Below are positions 54,642-64,000 of a stretch of DNA of 64,000 nucleotides, in pieces (within the stretch, counting starts at the first letter, position 1; each line of letters opens with the position of its first letter). The DNA is taken from contig JAIOJX010000028.1 in NCBI GenBank assembly GCA_022376925.1, positions 75,481,001 to 75,545,000 of the forward strand. Reading direction: 5' to 3'. A program made the translations under genes and the position numbers. Origin of the DNA: Tragulus kanchil. Its lineage: Eukaryota > Chordata > Mammalia > Artiodactyla > Tragulidae. The notes under the pieces were generated by a model. It saw only the letters and a list, made by a program, of their open reading frames with translations. It did not search any database and was not told where the DNA came from.

Positions 54642-55545
54642 ATGAAACGGCAGAGAAATACCACACAAGCGAAGGAACAATCCACAAACACACAAGATCA
54701 AATTAATGAAGAGAATTTGGACAAACTTTCTGAAAGTGATTTCAGAAGAATGATAGTAAAGATGATCAAAGACACTGAAAACAGAATTTCAGAGAAATTG
54801 CAAGATACAACTAACACACTGAATAAAGAAATACAAGAACTTACCAAAAAAGTAACAGAGACAAACAACTCAATTGCTGAACTGAAAAACACTGTAGAAG
54901 GAATCAAGAGCAGAGTATCTGAGACAGAAGACCGGATAAGTGAGCTGGAAGATAAAATGGTGGAAGTAACTGCTGAAAACAGACTCTAGCTCAAAGAATG
55001 AAAAGAGCAGAGGACAGCCTCAGAGACCTCTGGGATAATATCAAACGCACCAATATTCGAATTATAGGGGGTTTCCCGAAGAAGAAAAAAAGAAAGGCTA
55101 TGAGAAAATTTTTGAAGAAATTATAGTTGAAAATTTCCCCAACATGGGAAAAGAAATAGTCAATCAAGTCCAAGAAGCACAAAGAGTACCTAACAGAATC
55201 AATCCGAGAAGAAACACACCAAGACACATATTAATGAAGTTAACACAAATTAAACACAAAGATAGAATTCTCAAAGCAGCAAGGGAAAAGCAACTAGTGA
55301 CATACAAGGGAAAGCCCATCCGTTTAACAGCTGATCTTTCAACAGAAACTCTGCAGGCCAGAAGGCAATGGCAGGACACATTTAAACGGCTGAAAGAGAA
55401 TAATCTGCAACCAAGAATCCTCTACCCTGCCAAGATCTCCTTCAAAATTGATGGAGAAATCAAAAGCTTTACAGACAAGCAAAAATTAAAAGAATTTAGT
55501 CACACCAAACCAGCCTTACAACAAATGTTAAAGGGACTTATATAG
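54642..55545 (+). pseudogene. ORF1: L1 ORF1 (RNA-binding chaperone), two frameshifts
   Basis: ORF1p coats L1 RNA as trimers. Start ATG at 54642 follows the long UTR. Frame 1 (54642-54989) gives an N-terminus and coiled coil rich in heptads (LNKEIQELTKKVTETNNSI, EDRISELEDKM). It hits TAG at 54987-54989, the reading resumes at -1 through MKRAEDSLRDLWDNI, and shifts again by -1 near 55069-55080. It then reads to 55545 with the RRM/CTD signatures GKPIRLTADLSTET, RRQWQDTF and ILYPAKISFKIDGE, ending MLKGLI. Total about 302 codons, usual for ORF1p. Non-functional as printed. Confidence 0.88.
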
Positions 55546-55602
55546 ACAACAAGTATAAAAGGAGAAGATCCACGAAACAAACCCATCATAACATCTAAGA
55601 AG

Positions 55603-56153
55603 ATGACAATAGGATCATTTGTATCAATAATTACTTTGAATGTCAATGGACTAAACGCCCCAACCAAAAGACACAGAGTGGCTGAATGGATCCAAAACAC
55701 GACCCATACATATGCTGCCTCCAGGAAACTCATTTCAGACCTAGAGACACTCATAGACTGAAAGTGAGAGGCTGGAAAAAGATATTCCATGCAAATGGAA
55801 ATCAAAAGAAAGCTGGAGTAGCAATCCTCATATCAGATAAAATAGATTTTAAAGTAAAGAAGATTCTAAGAGACAAGGCAGGTCACTACATCATGATTAA
55901 GGGATCCATCCAAGAAGAAGACATAACAATCATAAATATCTATGCTCCCAACACAGGAGCACCCCAATACATAAGACAAACACTTTCAGACATAAAAGAA
56001 GACATTGACAGCAACACAATCATAGTAGGAGACTTTAACACTCCTCTCACACCAATGGACAGATCATCCAAACAGAAAATTAATAAAGAAACACAAGCCT
56101 TAAATGCCACACTAGAAGAAATGGACCTCATTGATATCTTTAGAAGTAACAGA
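55603..56153 (+). pseudogene. ORF2: L1 ORF2 5' fragment (copy 1 of duplication 17)
   Basis: Starts at ATG 55603 (MTIGSFVSIITLNVNGLN, the endonuclease N-terminus with its first metal-site Asn), loses one A in the run near 55693 so the frame shifts, then continues through CCLQETHF (catalytic Glu) and VGDFNTPL. It ends after DLIDIFR when the sequence jumps back into ORF1. A product of the assembly-type duplication, not a separate gene. Confidence 0.88.
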
Positions 56154-56155
56154 TA

Positions 56156-56762
56156 GACCGGATAAGTGAGCTGGAAGATAAAATGGTGGAAGTAACTGCT
56201 GGAAAGAGACTCTAGCTCAAAGAATGAAAAGAGCAGAGGACAGCCTCAGAGACCTCTGGGATAATATCAAACGCACCAATATTCGAATTATAGGGTTCCA
56301 GAAGAAGAAAAAAAGAAAGGCTATGAGAAAATTTTTGAAGAAATTATAGTTGAAAATTTCCCCAACATGGGAAAAGAAATAGTCAATCAAGTCCAAGAAG
56401 CACAAAGAGTACCTAACAGAATCAATCCGAGAAGAAACACACCAAGACACATATTAATGAAGTTAACACAAATTAAACACAAAGATAGAATTCTCAAAGC
56501 AGCAAGGGAAAAGCAACTAGTGACATACAAGGGAAAGCCCATCCGTTTAACAGCTGATCTTTCAACAGAAACTCTGCAGGCCAGAAGGCAATGGCAGGAC
56601 ACATTTAAACGGCTGAAAGAGAATAATCTGCAACCAAGAATCCTCTACCCTGCCAAGATCTCCTTCAAAATTGATGGAGAAATCAAAAGCTTTACAGACA
56701 AGAAGATTAAAAGAATTTAGTCACACCAAACCAGCCTTACAACAAATGTTAAAGGGACTTAT
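56156..56762 (+). pseudogene. ORF1: L1 ORF1 3' fragment (copy 2 of duplication 17)
   Basis: Repeats the second half of ORF1. The open frame 56367-56720 starts at MGKEIVNQVQEAQ and stops early at KKIKRI because AAGCAAAAATTAAAAG is replaced by AAGAAGATTAAAAG. Copy 1 reads on to the natural ORF1 end at 55545. The early stop is an error or variant in this copy. Confidence 0.85.
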
Positions 56763-56823
56763 ATAGACAACAAGTATAAAAGGAGAAGATCCACGAAACA
56801 AACCCATCATAACATCTAAGAAG

Positions 56824-59800
56824 ATGACAATAGGATCATTTGTATCAATAATTACTTTGAATGTCAATGGACTAAACGCCCCAACCAAAAGACACAGAGT
56901 GGCTGAATGGATCCAAAACACGACCCATACATATGCTGCCTCCAGGAAACTCATTTCAGACCTAGAGACACTCATAGACTGAAAGTGACAGGCTGGAAAA
57001 AGATATTCCATGCAAATGGAAATCAAAAGAAAGCTGGAGTAGCAATCCTCATATCAGATAAAATAGATTTTAAAGTAAAGAAGATTCTAAGAGACAAGGC
57101 AGGTCACTACATCATGATTAAGGGATCCATCCAAGAAGAAGACATAACAATCATAAATATCTATGCTCCCAACACAGGAGCACCCCAATACATAAGACAA
57201 ACACTTTCAGACATAAAAGAAGACATTGACAGCAACACAATCATAGTAGGAGACTTTAACACTCCTCTCACACCAATGGACAGATCATCCAAACAGAAAA
57301 TTAATAAAGAAACACAAGCCTTAAATGCCACACTAGAAGAAATGGACCTCATTGATATCTTTAGGACTTTCCATCCAAAAGCAGAAGAATACACTTTCTT
57401 CTCAAGTGCTCACGGAACATTCTCCAGGATAGACCACATCTTGGGCCACAAATCAATCCTCAGTCAATTCAAGAAAACTGAAATTCTATCAACCATCTTC
57501 TCGGACCACAATGCAGTGAGACTAGAGATCAACTACAGGAAAAAAACCGCTAAAAATACAAACACATGGAGATTAAACAACACATACCTAAAAAACCAAC
57601 TGATCATTGAGGAAATCAAAGGAGAAATAAAAAAATTCCTAGAAGAAAATGACAATGAACACACGACAGTGCAAAACCTATGGGATACTGCAAAAGCAGT
57701 TCTAAGAGGGAAGTTTATAGCATTACAATCCCACCTCAAGAAACTAGGAAAATCTCAAACAGACGACCTTACCTTACGCTTAAAACAACTGGAGAAAGAA
57801 GAACAAAAACACCCCAAAGCCAGCAGAAGAAGGGAAATCATAAAGATCAGAGCAGAAATAAATGAAAAAGAAACAAAAGAAACAATAGTAAAGATAAATA
57901 AAACAAAAAGCTGGTTCTGTGAAAAAGTCAATAAAATCGACACACCACTGGCCAGACTCATTAAGAAAAAGAGAGAGAAGAACCAGATCACCAAAATCAA
58001 AAATGAAAAAGGAGAGATTACAACGGACAATGCAGAAATCCAAAGGATTATAAGAGACTATTATGAACAACTCTATGGCAACAAACTGGACAACCTGGAA
58101 GAAATGGACAGTTTCTTAGAGAAGATTAATCTCCCAAGACTCAACCAGGAAGAAATAGAAATAGATTTTAAAGTAAAGAAGATTCTAAGAGACAAGGCAG
58201 GTCACTACATCATGATTAAGGGATCCATCCAAGAAGAAGACATAACAATCATAAATATCTATGCTCCCAACACAGGAGCACCCCAATACATAAGACAAAC
58301 ACTTTCAGACATAAAAGAAGACATTGACAGCAACACAATCATAGTAGGAGACTTTAACACTCCTCTCACACCAATGGACAGATCATCCAAACAGAAAATT
58401 AATAAAGAAACACAAGCCTTAAATGCCACACTAGAAGAAATGGACCTCATTGATATCTTTAGGACTTTCCATCCAAAAGCAGAAGAATACACTTTCTTCT
58501 CAAGTGCTCACGGAACATTCTCCAGGATAGACCACATCTTGGGCCACAAATCAATCCTCAGTCAATTCAAGAAAACTGAAATTCTATCAACCATCTTCTC
58601 GGACCACAATGCAGTGAGACTAGAGATCAACTACAGGAAAAAAACCGCTAAAAATACAAACACATGGAGATTAAACAACACATACCTAAAAAACCAACTG
58701 ATCATTGAGGAAATCAAAGGAGAAATAAAAAAATTCCTAGAAGAAAATGACAATGAACACACGACAGTGCAAAACCTATGGGATACTGCAAAAGCAGTTC
58801 TAAGAGGGAAGTTTATAGCATTACAATCCCACCTCAAGAAACTAGGAAAATCTCAAACAGACGACCTTACCTTACGCTTAAAACAACTGGAGAAAGAAGA
58901 ACAAAAACACCCCAAAGCCAGCAGAAGAAGGGAAATCATAAAGATCAGAGCAGAAATAAATGAAAAAGAAACAAAAGAAACAATAGTAAAGATAAATAAA
59001 ACAAAAAGCTGGTTCTTCGAAAAAGTCAATAAAATCGACACACCACTGGCCAGACTCATTAAGAAAAAGAGAGAGAAGAACCAGATCACCAAAATCAAAA
59101 ATGAAAAAGGAGAGATTACAACGGACAATGCAGAAATCCAAAGGATTATAAGAGACTATTATGAACAACTCTATGGCAACAAACTGGACAACCTGGAAGA
59201 AATGGACAGTTTCTTAGAGAAGATTAATCTCCCAAGACTCAACCAGGAAGAAATAGAAACTATGAACAAGGCAATCACAAGCTCAGAAATCGACCTTGTG
59301 ATCAAAAATCTACCCAAAAATAAAAGCCCAGGGCCAGATGGTTTCACAAGTGAATTCTACCAAACATTTAAAGAAGAGCTAATGCCTGTCCTTCTAAAAC
59401 TCTTCCAAAAAATTGCCCAGGAAGGAACACTTCCAAACACATTCTACGAGGCCACCATCACCCTGATACCAAAGCCAGGCAAAGACATCACAAAAAAAGA
59501 AAATTATAGGCCAATTTCACTGATGAATCTAGATGCCAAAATCCTCAACAAAATCCTAGCAAACAGAATTCAGCAACACATCAAAAAGCTCATTCATCAC
59601 GATCAAGTTGGGTTCATCCCAGGCATGCAAGGATTCTTCAACATTCGCAAATCAATCAATGTGATACACCATATCAACAAATTGAAAGACAAAAATCACA
59701 TGATCATCTCAATAGATGCAGAAAAAGCCTTTGACAAAGTACAGCATCCATTTATGAAAAAACTCTTCAAAAAATGGGCATAGAAGGAACTTATCTTAAC

Positions 59801-61671
59801 ATAGTGAAAGCCATATATGAGAAGCCCACAGCGAACATTATCCTCAATGGTGAAAAACTCAAAGCATTCCCTCTAAGATCAGGAACAAGACAAGGGTGTC
59901 CACTTTCACCACTACTATTCAACATAGTCCTGGAAGTTCTAGCAATAGCAATAAGAGAAGAGAAAGAAATCAAAGGAATCCAGATTGGAAAAGAAGAAGT
60001 CAAACTCTCTCTATTTGCAGATGACATGATATTATACATAGAAAATCCCAAAGACACTATTACAAAACTACTAGAGTTAATCAGCGAATTCAGCAAAGTT
60101 GCAGGATACAAAATCAATATACAGAAATCACTGGCATTCCTATACACAAACAATGAAAAATCAGAAAATGAAATCAAAGAGGCAATCCCCTTCACCATCG
60201 CAACCCAAAGAATCAAATATCTAGGAATAAACCTACCCAAAGAAACAAAAGAACTATACACAGAAAATTACAAGACACTCATGAGAGACATTAAAGAAGA
60301 CTTAAATAGATGGAGAAATATTCCGTGTTCCTGGGTCGGGAGAATCAATATTGTGAAAATGACCATACTACCAAATGTCATCTATAGATTCAATGCGATC
60401 CCTATCAAGCTTCCAATAACATTCTTCACAGAACTAGACCAACGAATAACACAGTTCATATGGAAACACAAAAGACCTCGAATAGCCAAAGCAATCCTCA
60501 GGAAGAAGAATGGAGCTGGGGGGATCAGCCTCCCTAACTTCAGACTCTACTACAAAGCAACAGTCATCAAGACAGTATGGTACTGGCACAAAAACAGAAA
60601 TATCGACCAATGGAACAAGATAGAGAACCCAGAGATAAAGCCACGCACCTATGGGTACCTTATTTTTGACAAAGGAGGCGAACATATAAAATGGGACAAA
60701 GACAGCCTCTTCAACAAATGGTGCTGGGAAAATTGGACAGCTACATGCAAGAAAATGAAATTGGAACATACCCTGACACCATACACAAAGATCAACTCAA
60801 AATGGATTAAAGACTTAAATGTAAGGCCAGAAACCATCAAACTCTTAGAGGAGAATATAGGCAAAACCCTCAAGGACATCAATCAAAGCAAGATCTTCTC
60901 TGACCCACCTACTAGAATAGTGGAACTAAAAAGACAAATGAACATGTGGGACCTAATGAAACTTAAAAGCTTTTGTACAGCAAAAGAAATTACAAAAAAG
61001 TTCAACAGACACCCCACAGAGTGGGAGAAAATCATAGCAAATGAAACAACAGACAAAGAATTAATCTCCAAAATCTACAAGCAACTCAGACAACTCAGCA
61101 CTGGAAAAACGAACAACCCAAACATGAAACGATGCTCAACTTCACTAATAATTAGAGAAATGCAAATCAAAACTACAATGAGATGTCACCTCACACCCGT
61201 CAGAATGGCCATCATCCACAAATCGACAGACAATAAATGCTGGAGAGGCTGCGGAGAAAGGGAACCCTCCTGCATTGCTGGTGGGAGTGTAAATTGATAC
61301 AGCCTCTATGGAAGACAGTCTGGAGATTTCTTAAAAAACTAAAAATAGAAGCACCATATGACCCAGCAATCCCACTCTTAGGCTTATACCCTGATGAAAT
61401 CAAAACTGAAAGAAGCACCTGTACCCCAATGTTCATTGCAGCTCTCTATACAATAGCTAGAACATGGAAGGAACCTAGATGCCCATCGACGAACGAATGG
61501 ATCCAAAAGCTCTGGTACATATATACAATGGAATACTACACAGCTGTAAAGAGAAATGCAGAAGAATCAGCCCTCATGAGGTGGCTGGATCTAGAACGTA
61601 TCCTAAAAAGTGAAGTCAGTCAGAAAGAGAAGGACAAATACAGTATATTAACACATATATATGGAATCTAG
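56824..61671 (+). pseudogene. ORF2: L1 ORF2 (endonuclease-reverse transcriptase), frameshifted and internally duplicated
   Basis: ORF2p nicks target DNA and reverse-transcribes L1 RNA. ATG 56824; a -1 shift near 56913 leads into the open frame 56907-59783 (958 residues): endonuclease [24 protein letters not shown], then the RT start FIPGMQGF and motif [13 protein letters not shown] -1 shift near 59755 leads into 59774-61297: motif [16 protein letters not shown] and motif C FADD at 60014-60025. A third -1 shift near 61255 leads to 61671, with the C-terminal Cys/His knuckle (CWRGCGE...HCWWEC). Residues ~53-418 of the long frame recur as ~419-784 through duplication 18; without that the protein would be about 1250 residues, normal for L1. 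Confidence 0.9.
57061..59256. repeat. Duplication 18: unit 1098 bp, in frame within ORF2
   Basis: Copy 1 is 57061-58158 and copy 2 is 58159-59256. The unit is a multiple of three (366 codons), so it keeps the ORF2 frame open. The only coding difference I noticed is GGTTCTGTGAAA versus GGTTCTTCGAAA (Cys to Phe, 57918/59016). Its first 320 bases also occur in duplication 17, so that stretch appears at 55840, 57061 and 58159. Confidence 0.95.
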
Positions 61672-61975
61672 TAGGATGGTGATGATGGCACATGCAGTGA
61701 AGCGACAGAAAGACAGACATGGACAGTGGACATATGGACATTGTGGGGAAGGAACAGTGGTTGAGAGGCGTAAGGGAAGTAGCATGAAGGCCTGTACTAT
61801 CATAAGTGAAGAAAATAGCTCTAGTCATTGCTCTGTGAGAAAAGGGGATCCTTCAGGGGTGCTGTGTGATGGTCGGGAGGGGAGGGAAGGGGGGGATATA
61901 CATGTGACTAATCTGAGAACATGCATGTCTGTGAACAACAAAACTCTGTAAAAGTTAAAAGTAAAATAAAGGTTT
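61672..61975 (+). other. L1 3' UTR
   Basis: Begins after the ORF2 stop with GGATGGTGATGATGGCAC; it has the ACATTGTGGGGAAGGAAC block, a G-rich run (GGGAGGGGAGGGAAGGGGGG at 61875-61894, a typical L1 3' UTR polypurine/G-quadruplex-prone motif) and ends at AAAAGTAAAATAAAGG with AATAAA at 61965-61970. The copy at 1823-2180 matches in order. Confidence 0.88.
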
Positions 61976-62074
61976 AAAAAAAAAAATAAATAAAAATAAA
62001 AATATCTGTTCACTGTAAGAAGTAACAATTATAGATACACAAAGAATTAAAAAAAAAATAAAATAAAATAAAAT
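61976..62074 (+). other. L1 poly(A), 46-bp transduced segment, second poly(A)
   Basis: After the first A-rich tail (61976-62002) come 46 bases of non-L1 sequence (62003-62048, starting TATCTGTTCACTGTAAGAAG), then a second tail with (AAAAT)n (62049-62074), then the right TSD. The TSD lies outside both tails, so the segment entered with the L1. This is the layout of a 3' transduction. It is repeated at about 63176-63248 by duplication 19. Confidence 0.75.
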
Positions 62075-62086
62075 AAAATGCAAAGC

Positions 62087-62140
62087 ACTTACTTGAATGG
62101 AGACTAGTATACAGAACCGTCAATAAATGTTAGTTATTAT
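62087..62140 (+). mobile_element. MIR SINE, right part
   Basis: ACTTACTTGAATGGAGACTAG and CCGTCAATAAATGTTAGTTA complete the MIR begun at 52385. Same orientation and continuous once the L1 and one TSD are removed. Confidence 0.75.
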
Positions 62141-62485
62141 TTTGACACATATAACTTTTCTATTATACAAAATATATTTAAATATTTTTTGTTTTTATAC
62201 ATGATAGGATTTAATTTTCATATTACATAGAATAATTCATGAAAATACAGTATTCAGGAAGGGAATGAGCCCTGACGAAATTGTCAGAAATAAGCATCTT
62301 TCAGGCTCACTGCTTCTCTTCAACAAGGGTCTCATTATCTAAAATAGTTCCTAAGGCTTCAACCATCAAAATCATGTTTCAGGCTGCCAGGAGAGAAGGA
62401 AAGGCAGAAGTGTTCATTCTCTCTTTTGAATTAGCTTCATTAGAGTATAATTTACATGAAATGAAGTTTACCCCTAGCTTTATTG

Positions 62486-63175
62486 GAAGACAGTCTGGAG
62501 ATTTCTTAAAAACTAAAATAGAAGCACCATATGACCCAGCAATCCCACTCTTAGGCTTATACCCTGATGAAATCAAAACTGAAAGAAGCACCTGTACCCC
62601 AATGTTCATTGCAGCTCTCTATACAATAGCTAGAACATGGAAGGAACCTAGATGCCCATCGACGAACGAATGGATCCAAAAGCTCTGGTACATATATACA
62701 ATGGAATACTACACAGCTGTAAAGAGAAATGCAGAAGAATCAGCCCTCATGAGGTGGCTGGATCTAGAACGTATCCTAAAAAGTGAAGTCAGTCAGAAAG
62801 AGAAGGACAAATACAGTATATTAACACATATATATGGAATCTAGTAGGATGGTGATGATGGCACATGCAGTGAAGCGACAGAAAGACAGACATGGACAGT
62901 GGACATATGGACATTGTGGGGAAGGAACAGTGGTTGAGAGGCGTAAGGGAAGTAGCATGAAGGCCTGTACTATCATAAGTGAAGAAAATAGCTCTAGTCA
63001 TTGCTCTGTGAGAAAAGGGGATCCTTCAGGGGTGCTGTGTGATGGTCGGGAGGGGAGGGAAGGGGGGGATATACATGTGACTAATCTGAGAACATGCATG
63101 TCTGTGAACAACAAAACTCTGTAAAAGTTAAAAGTAAAATAAAGGTTTAAAAAAAAAAATAAATAAAAATAAAAA
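62486..63175 (+). mobile_element. L1 ORF2 C-terminus and 3' UTR (duplicate)
   Basis: A second copy of the L1 end without a TSD of its own on the left. Its left edge is the duplication junction and not an insertion site, so it should not be counted as an independent 5'-truncated L1. Confidence 0.88.
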
Positions 63176-63599
63176 TATCTGTTCACTGTAAGAAGTAACA
63201 ATTATAGATACACAAAGAATTAAAAAAAAAAAATAAAAAAAAAAATAAAATGCAAAGCACTTACTTGAATGGAGACTAGTATACAGAACCGTCAATAAAT
63301 GTTAGTTATTATTTTGACACATATAACTTTTCTATTATACAAAATATATTTAAATATTTTCTGTTTTTATACATGATAGGATTTAATTTTCATATTACAT
63401 AGAATAATTCATGAAAATACAGTATTCAGGAAGGGAATGAGCCCTGACGAAATTGTCAGAAATAAGCATCTTTCAGGCTCACTGCTTCTCTTCAACAAGG
63501 GTCTCATTATCTAAAATAGTTCCTAAGGCTTCAACCATCAAAATCATGTTTCAGGCTGCCAGGAGAGAAGGAAAGGCAGAAGTGTTCATTCTCTCTTTT

Positions 63600-63725
63600 G
63601 AATTAGCTTCATTAGAGTATAATTTACATGAAATGAAGTTTACCCCTAGCTTTTAAGTGTGTAATTTGATGATTTTTGACATTGTTCACTGACTGGAGTT
63701 GTGAAGCAGCACGAAGACAGGTACT
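63600..63725 (-). mobile_element. Old L1 3' UTR trace
   Basis: TTCATTAGAGTATAATTTAC, GAAATGAAGTTTACCCC and AAGTGTGTAATTTGATGATTTTTGAC resemble the antisense 3' UTR of ancient mammalian L1. Short and decayed. Confidence 0.45.
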
Positions 63726-64000
63726 ATAGAATGACTACTTTAGGTTCTTACTGCATCACTGATGCTAATCTCATTGTCTAGACCTTTATCAGATGGTTGT
63801 AGACTACACAGCATGGCTTTTTTTTTGTTGGCAGCCCTGTGCATTCTCACTTTCATTACCATAATGGTAAATAAATACTCTGGCTACGTGCAAAACTTCA
63901 CCTCAAGATGTGCTAACAACTCAGTTACAGGTAGTTCTAGACAGAGGAGCCCTCTCCTTACTCTGTTTAACCTACTCAAATGTACTTGACGAAGACTGTC
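63726..64000. other. No gene or repeat recognised
   Basis: Short terminal stretch, single copy. A 75-residue plus frame (63762-63989) has a hydrophobic start but no recognised family, and I treat it as chance. Confidence 0.4.

Larger units (their letters stand above)
54930..57380. repeat. Duplication 17: unit about 1223 bp inside the L1
   Basis: Copy 1 is 54930-56153 and copy 2 is about 56156-57380. It runs from mid ORF1 into ORF2. Differences: GGGGGTTTCCCGAAG versus GGGTTCCAGAAG (55069/56294), CAAGCAAAAATTAAAAG versus CAAGAAGATTAAAAG near the ORF1 end, and GTGAGAGG versus GTGACAGG (55765/56986). Junction TTTAGAAGTAACAGATAGACCGG is abrupt; copy 2 continues TTTAGGACTTTCC. Confidence 0.92.
52572..62074 (+). 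mobile_element. Full-length L1 retrotransposon
   Basis: Complete element from the GGGGTGGAGCTAAGATGGCG 5' end to a poly(A)-like tail, flanked by 12-bp direct repeats AAAATGCAAAGC at 52560-52571 and 62075-62086. TT/AAAA at the left edge is the expected L1 endonuclease site. The order is 5' UTR, ORF1, ORF2, 3' UTR, tail, short transduced segment, second tail. Length is 9.5 kb as printed; minus the two duplications inside it, about 7.18 kb. Intact TSDs and nearly open ORFs suggest a fairly recent insertion. Not active as printed because both ORFs are frameshifted. Confidence 0.92.
61311..63655. repeat. Duplication 19: unit about 1173 bp
   Basis: Copy 1 is 61311-62485 and copy 2 is 62486-63655. 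It carries the L1 ORF2 end, 3' UTR, tails, right TSD and flank. Differences: CTTAAAAAACTAAAAATAG versus CTTAAAAACTAAAATAG, and tail lengths. Copy 1 ends CCCTAGCTTTATTGGAAGAC, copy 2 continues CCCTAGCTTTTAAGTGTG. The resulting 187-residue frame at 62281-62844 is an artificial fusion. Confidence 0.93.

Noticed and set aside
62281..62844. 187-residue plus frame joining unique sequence to the L1 ORF2 C-terminus
   Set aside because: The fusion is made by the junction of duplication 19 at 62485, not by an exon-like or insertion event.
1161..63655. Regularly repeated sequence resembling a CRISPR-like array or a satellite
   Set aside because: Each unit has different content and only two copies. There is no repeat-spacer structure and the genome is mammalian.

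Overview
This window is nuclear DNA of a ruminant and is almost entirely transposon-derived. The diagnostic elements are BovB (an RTE-type LINE), Bov-tA/Bov-A SINEs, CHR-type tRNA-derived SINEs and artiodactyl L1. At least eight well-preserved copies belong to a long CHR-like SINE form with a GC-rich middle, several with clean target-site duplications (TSDs). That form resembles cetacean CHR SINEs and is not one I associate with cattle, sheep or deer. An early-branching ruminant such as a chevrotain (Tragulidae) is therefore my best guess, as an inference only. I found no convincing protein-coding host gene, tRNA, rRNA or CRISPR; the only long reading frames are L1 ORF2 pieces.

The dominant feature is a series of 19 direct head-to-tail duplications. 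Eighteen have units of about 1.03-1.22 kb and one is 426 bp. They cover unrelated sequence (old LTRs, SINEs, BovB, L1 and unique DNA), and the two copies of each pair are nearly identical by eye. Unit edges ignore repeat edges, several units overlap so that short segments occur three times, and some junctions carry a garbled version of the correct flank. I read most of them as contig or read ends that overlapped and were not merged, not as biology. Removing them shortens the window by about 20.4 kb to roughly 43.6 kb. Wherever a repeat is listed twice about 1.1 kb apart, treat it as one locus.

Layout: 1-7.5 kb, a CHR SINE and a broken minus-strand BovB with nested L1 and SINE insertions; 7.5-19 kb, sparse Bov-tA, MIR and SINE insertions in low-repeat DNA; 19-22.3 kb, a minus-strand L1 interrupted by a head-to-head Bov-tA pair; 22.8-33.5 kb, BovB, CHR and many CHR-like SINEs, plus a mariner remnant; 33.8-35.7 kb, an LTR-like sequence that appears to have been copied in by L1 machinery; 36-43.5 kb, hAT remnants, MIR and a SINE cluster; 43.9-48.6 kb, two related LTR-like sequences; 50.8-52.4 kb, old L1 pieces; 52.57-62.07 kb, a full-length plus-strand L1 inside a MIR, with a 12-bp TSD, a YY1-like site at its 5' end and an apparent 46-bp 3' transduction; 62.1-64 kb, flanking DNA including a duplicated L1 3' end.

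The L1 is the one near-functional unit. It has a 2.07-kb 5' UTR, ORF1 (RNA-binding chaperone), ORF2 (endonuclease and reverse transcriptase) and a 3' UTR. Both ORFs are frameshifted, every shift by -1, and ORF2 carries an in-frame 1098-bp duplication that yields an apparent 958-residue frame with its endonuclease region doubled. Elements of this kind supply the machinery that inserts the SINEs seen throughout the window.
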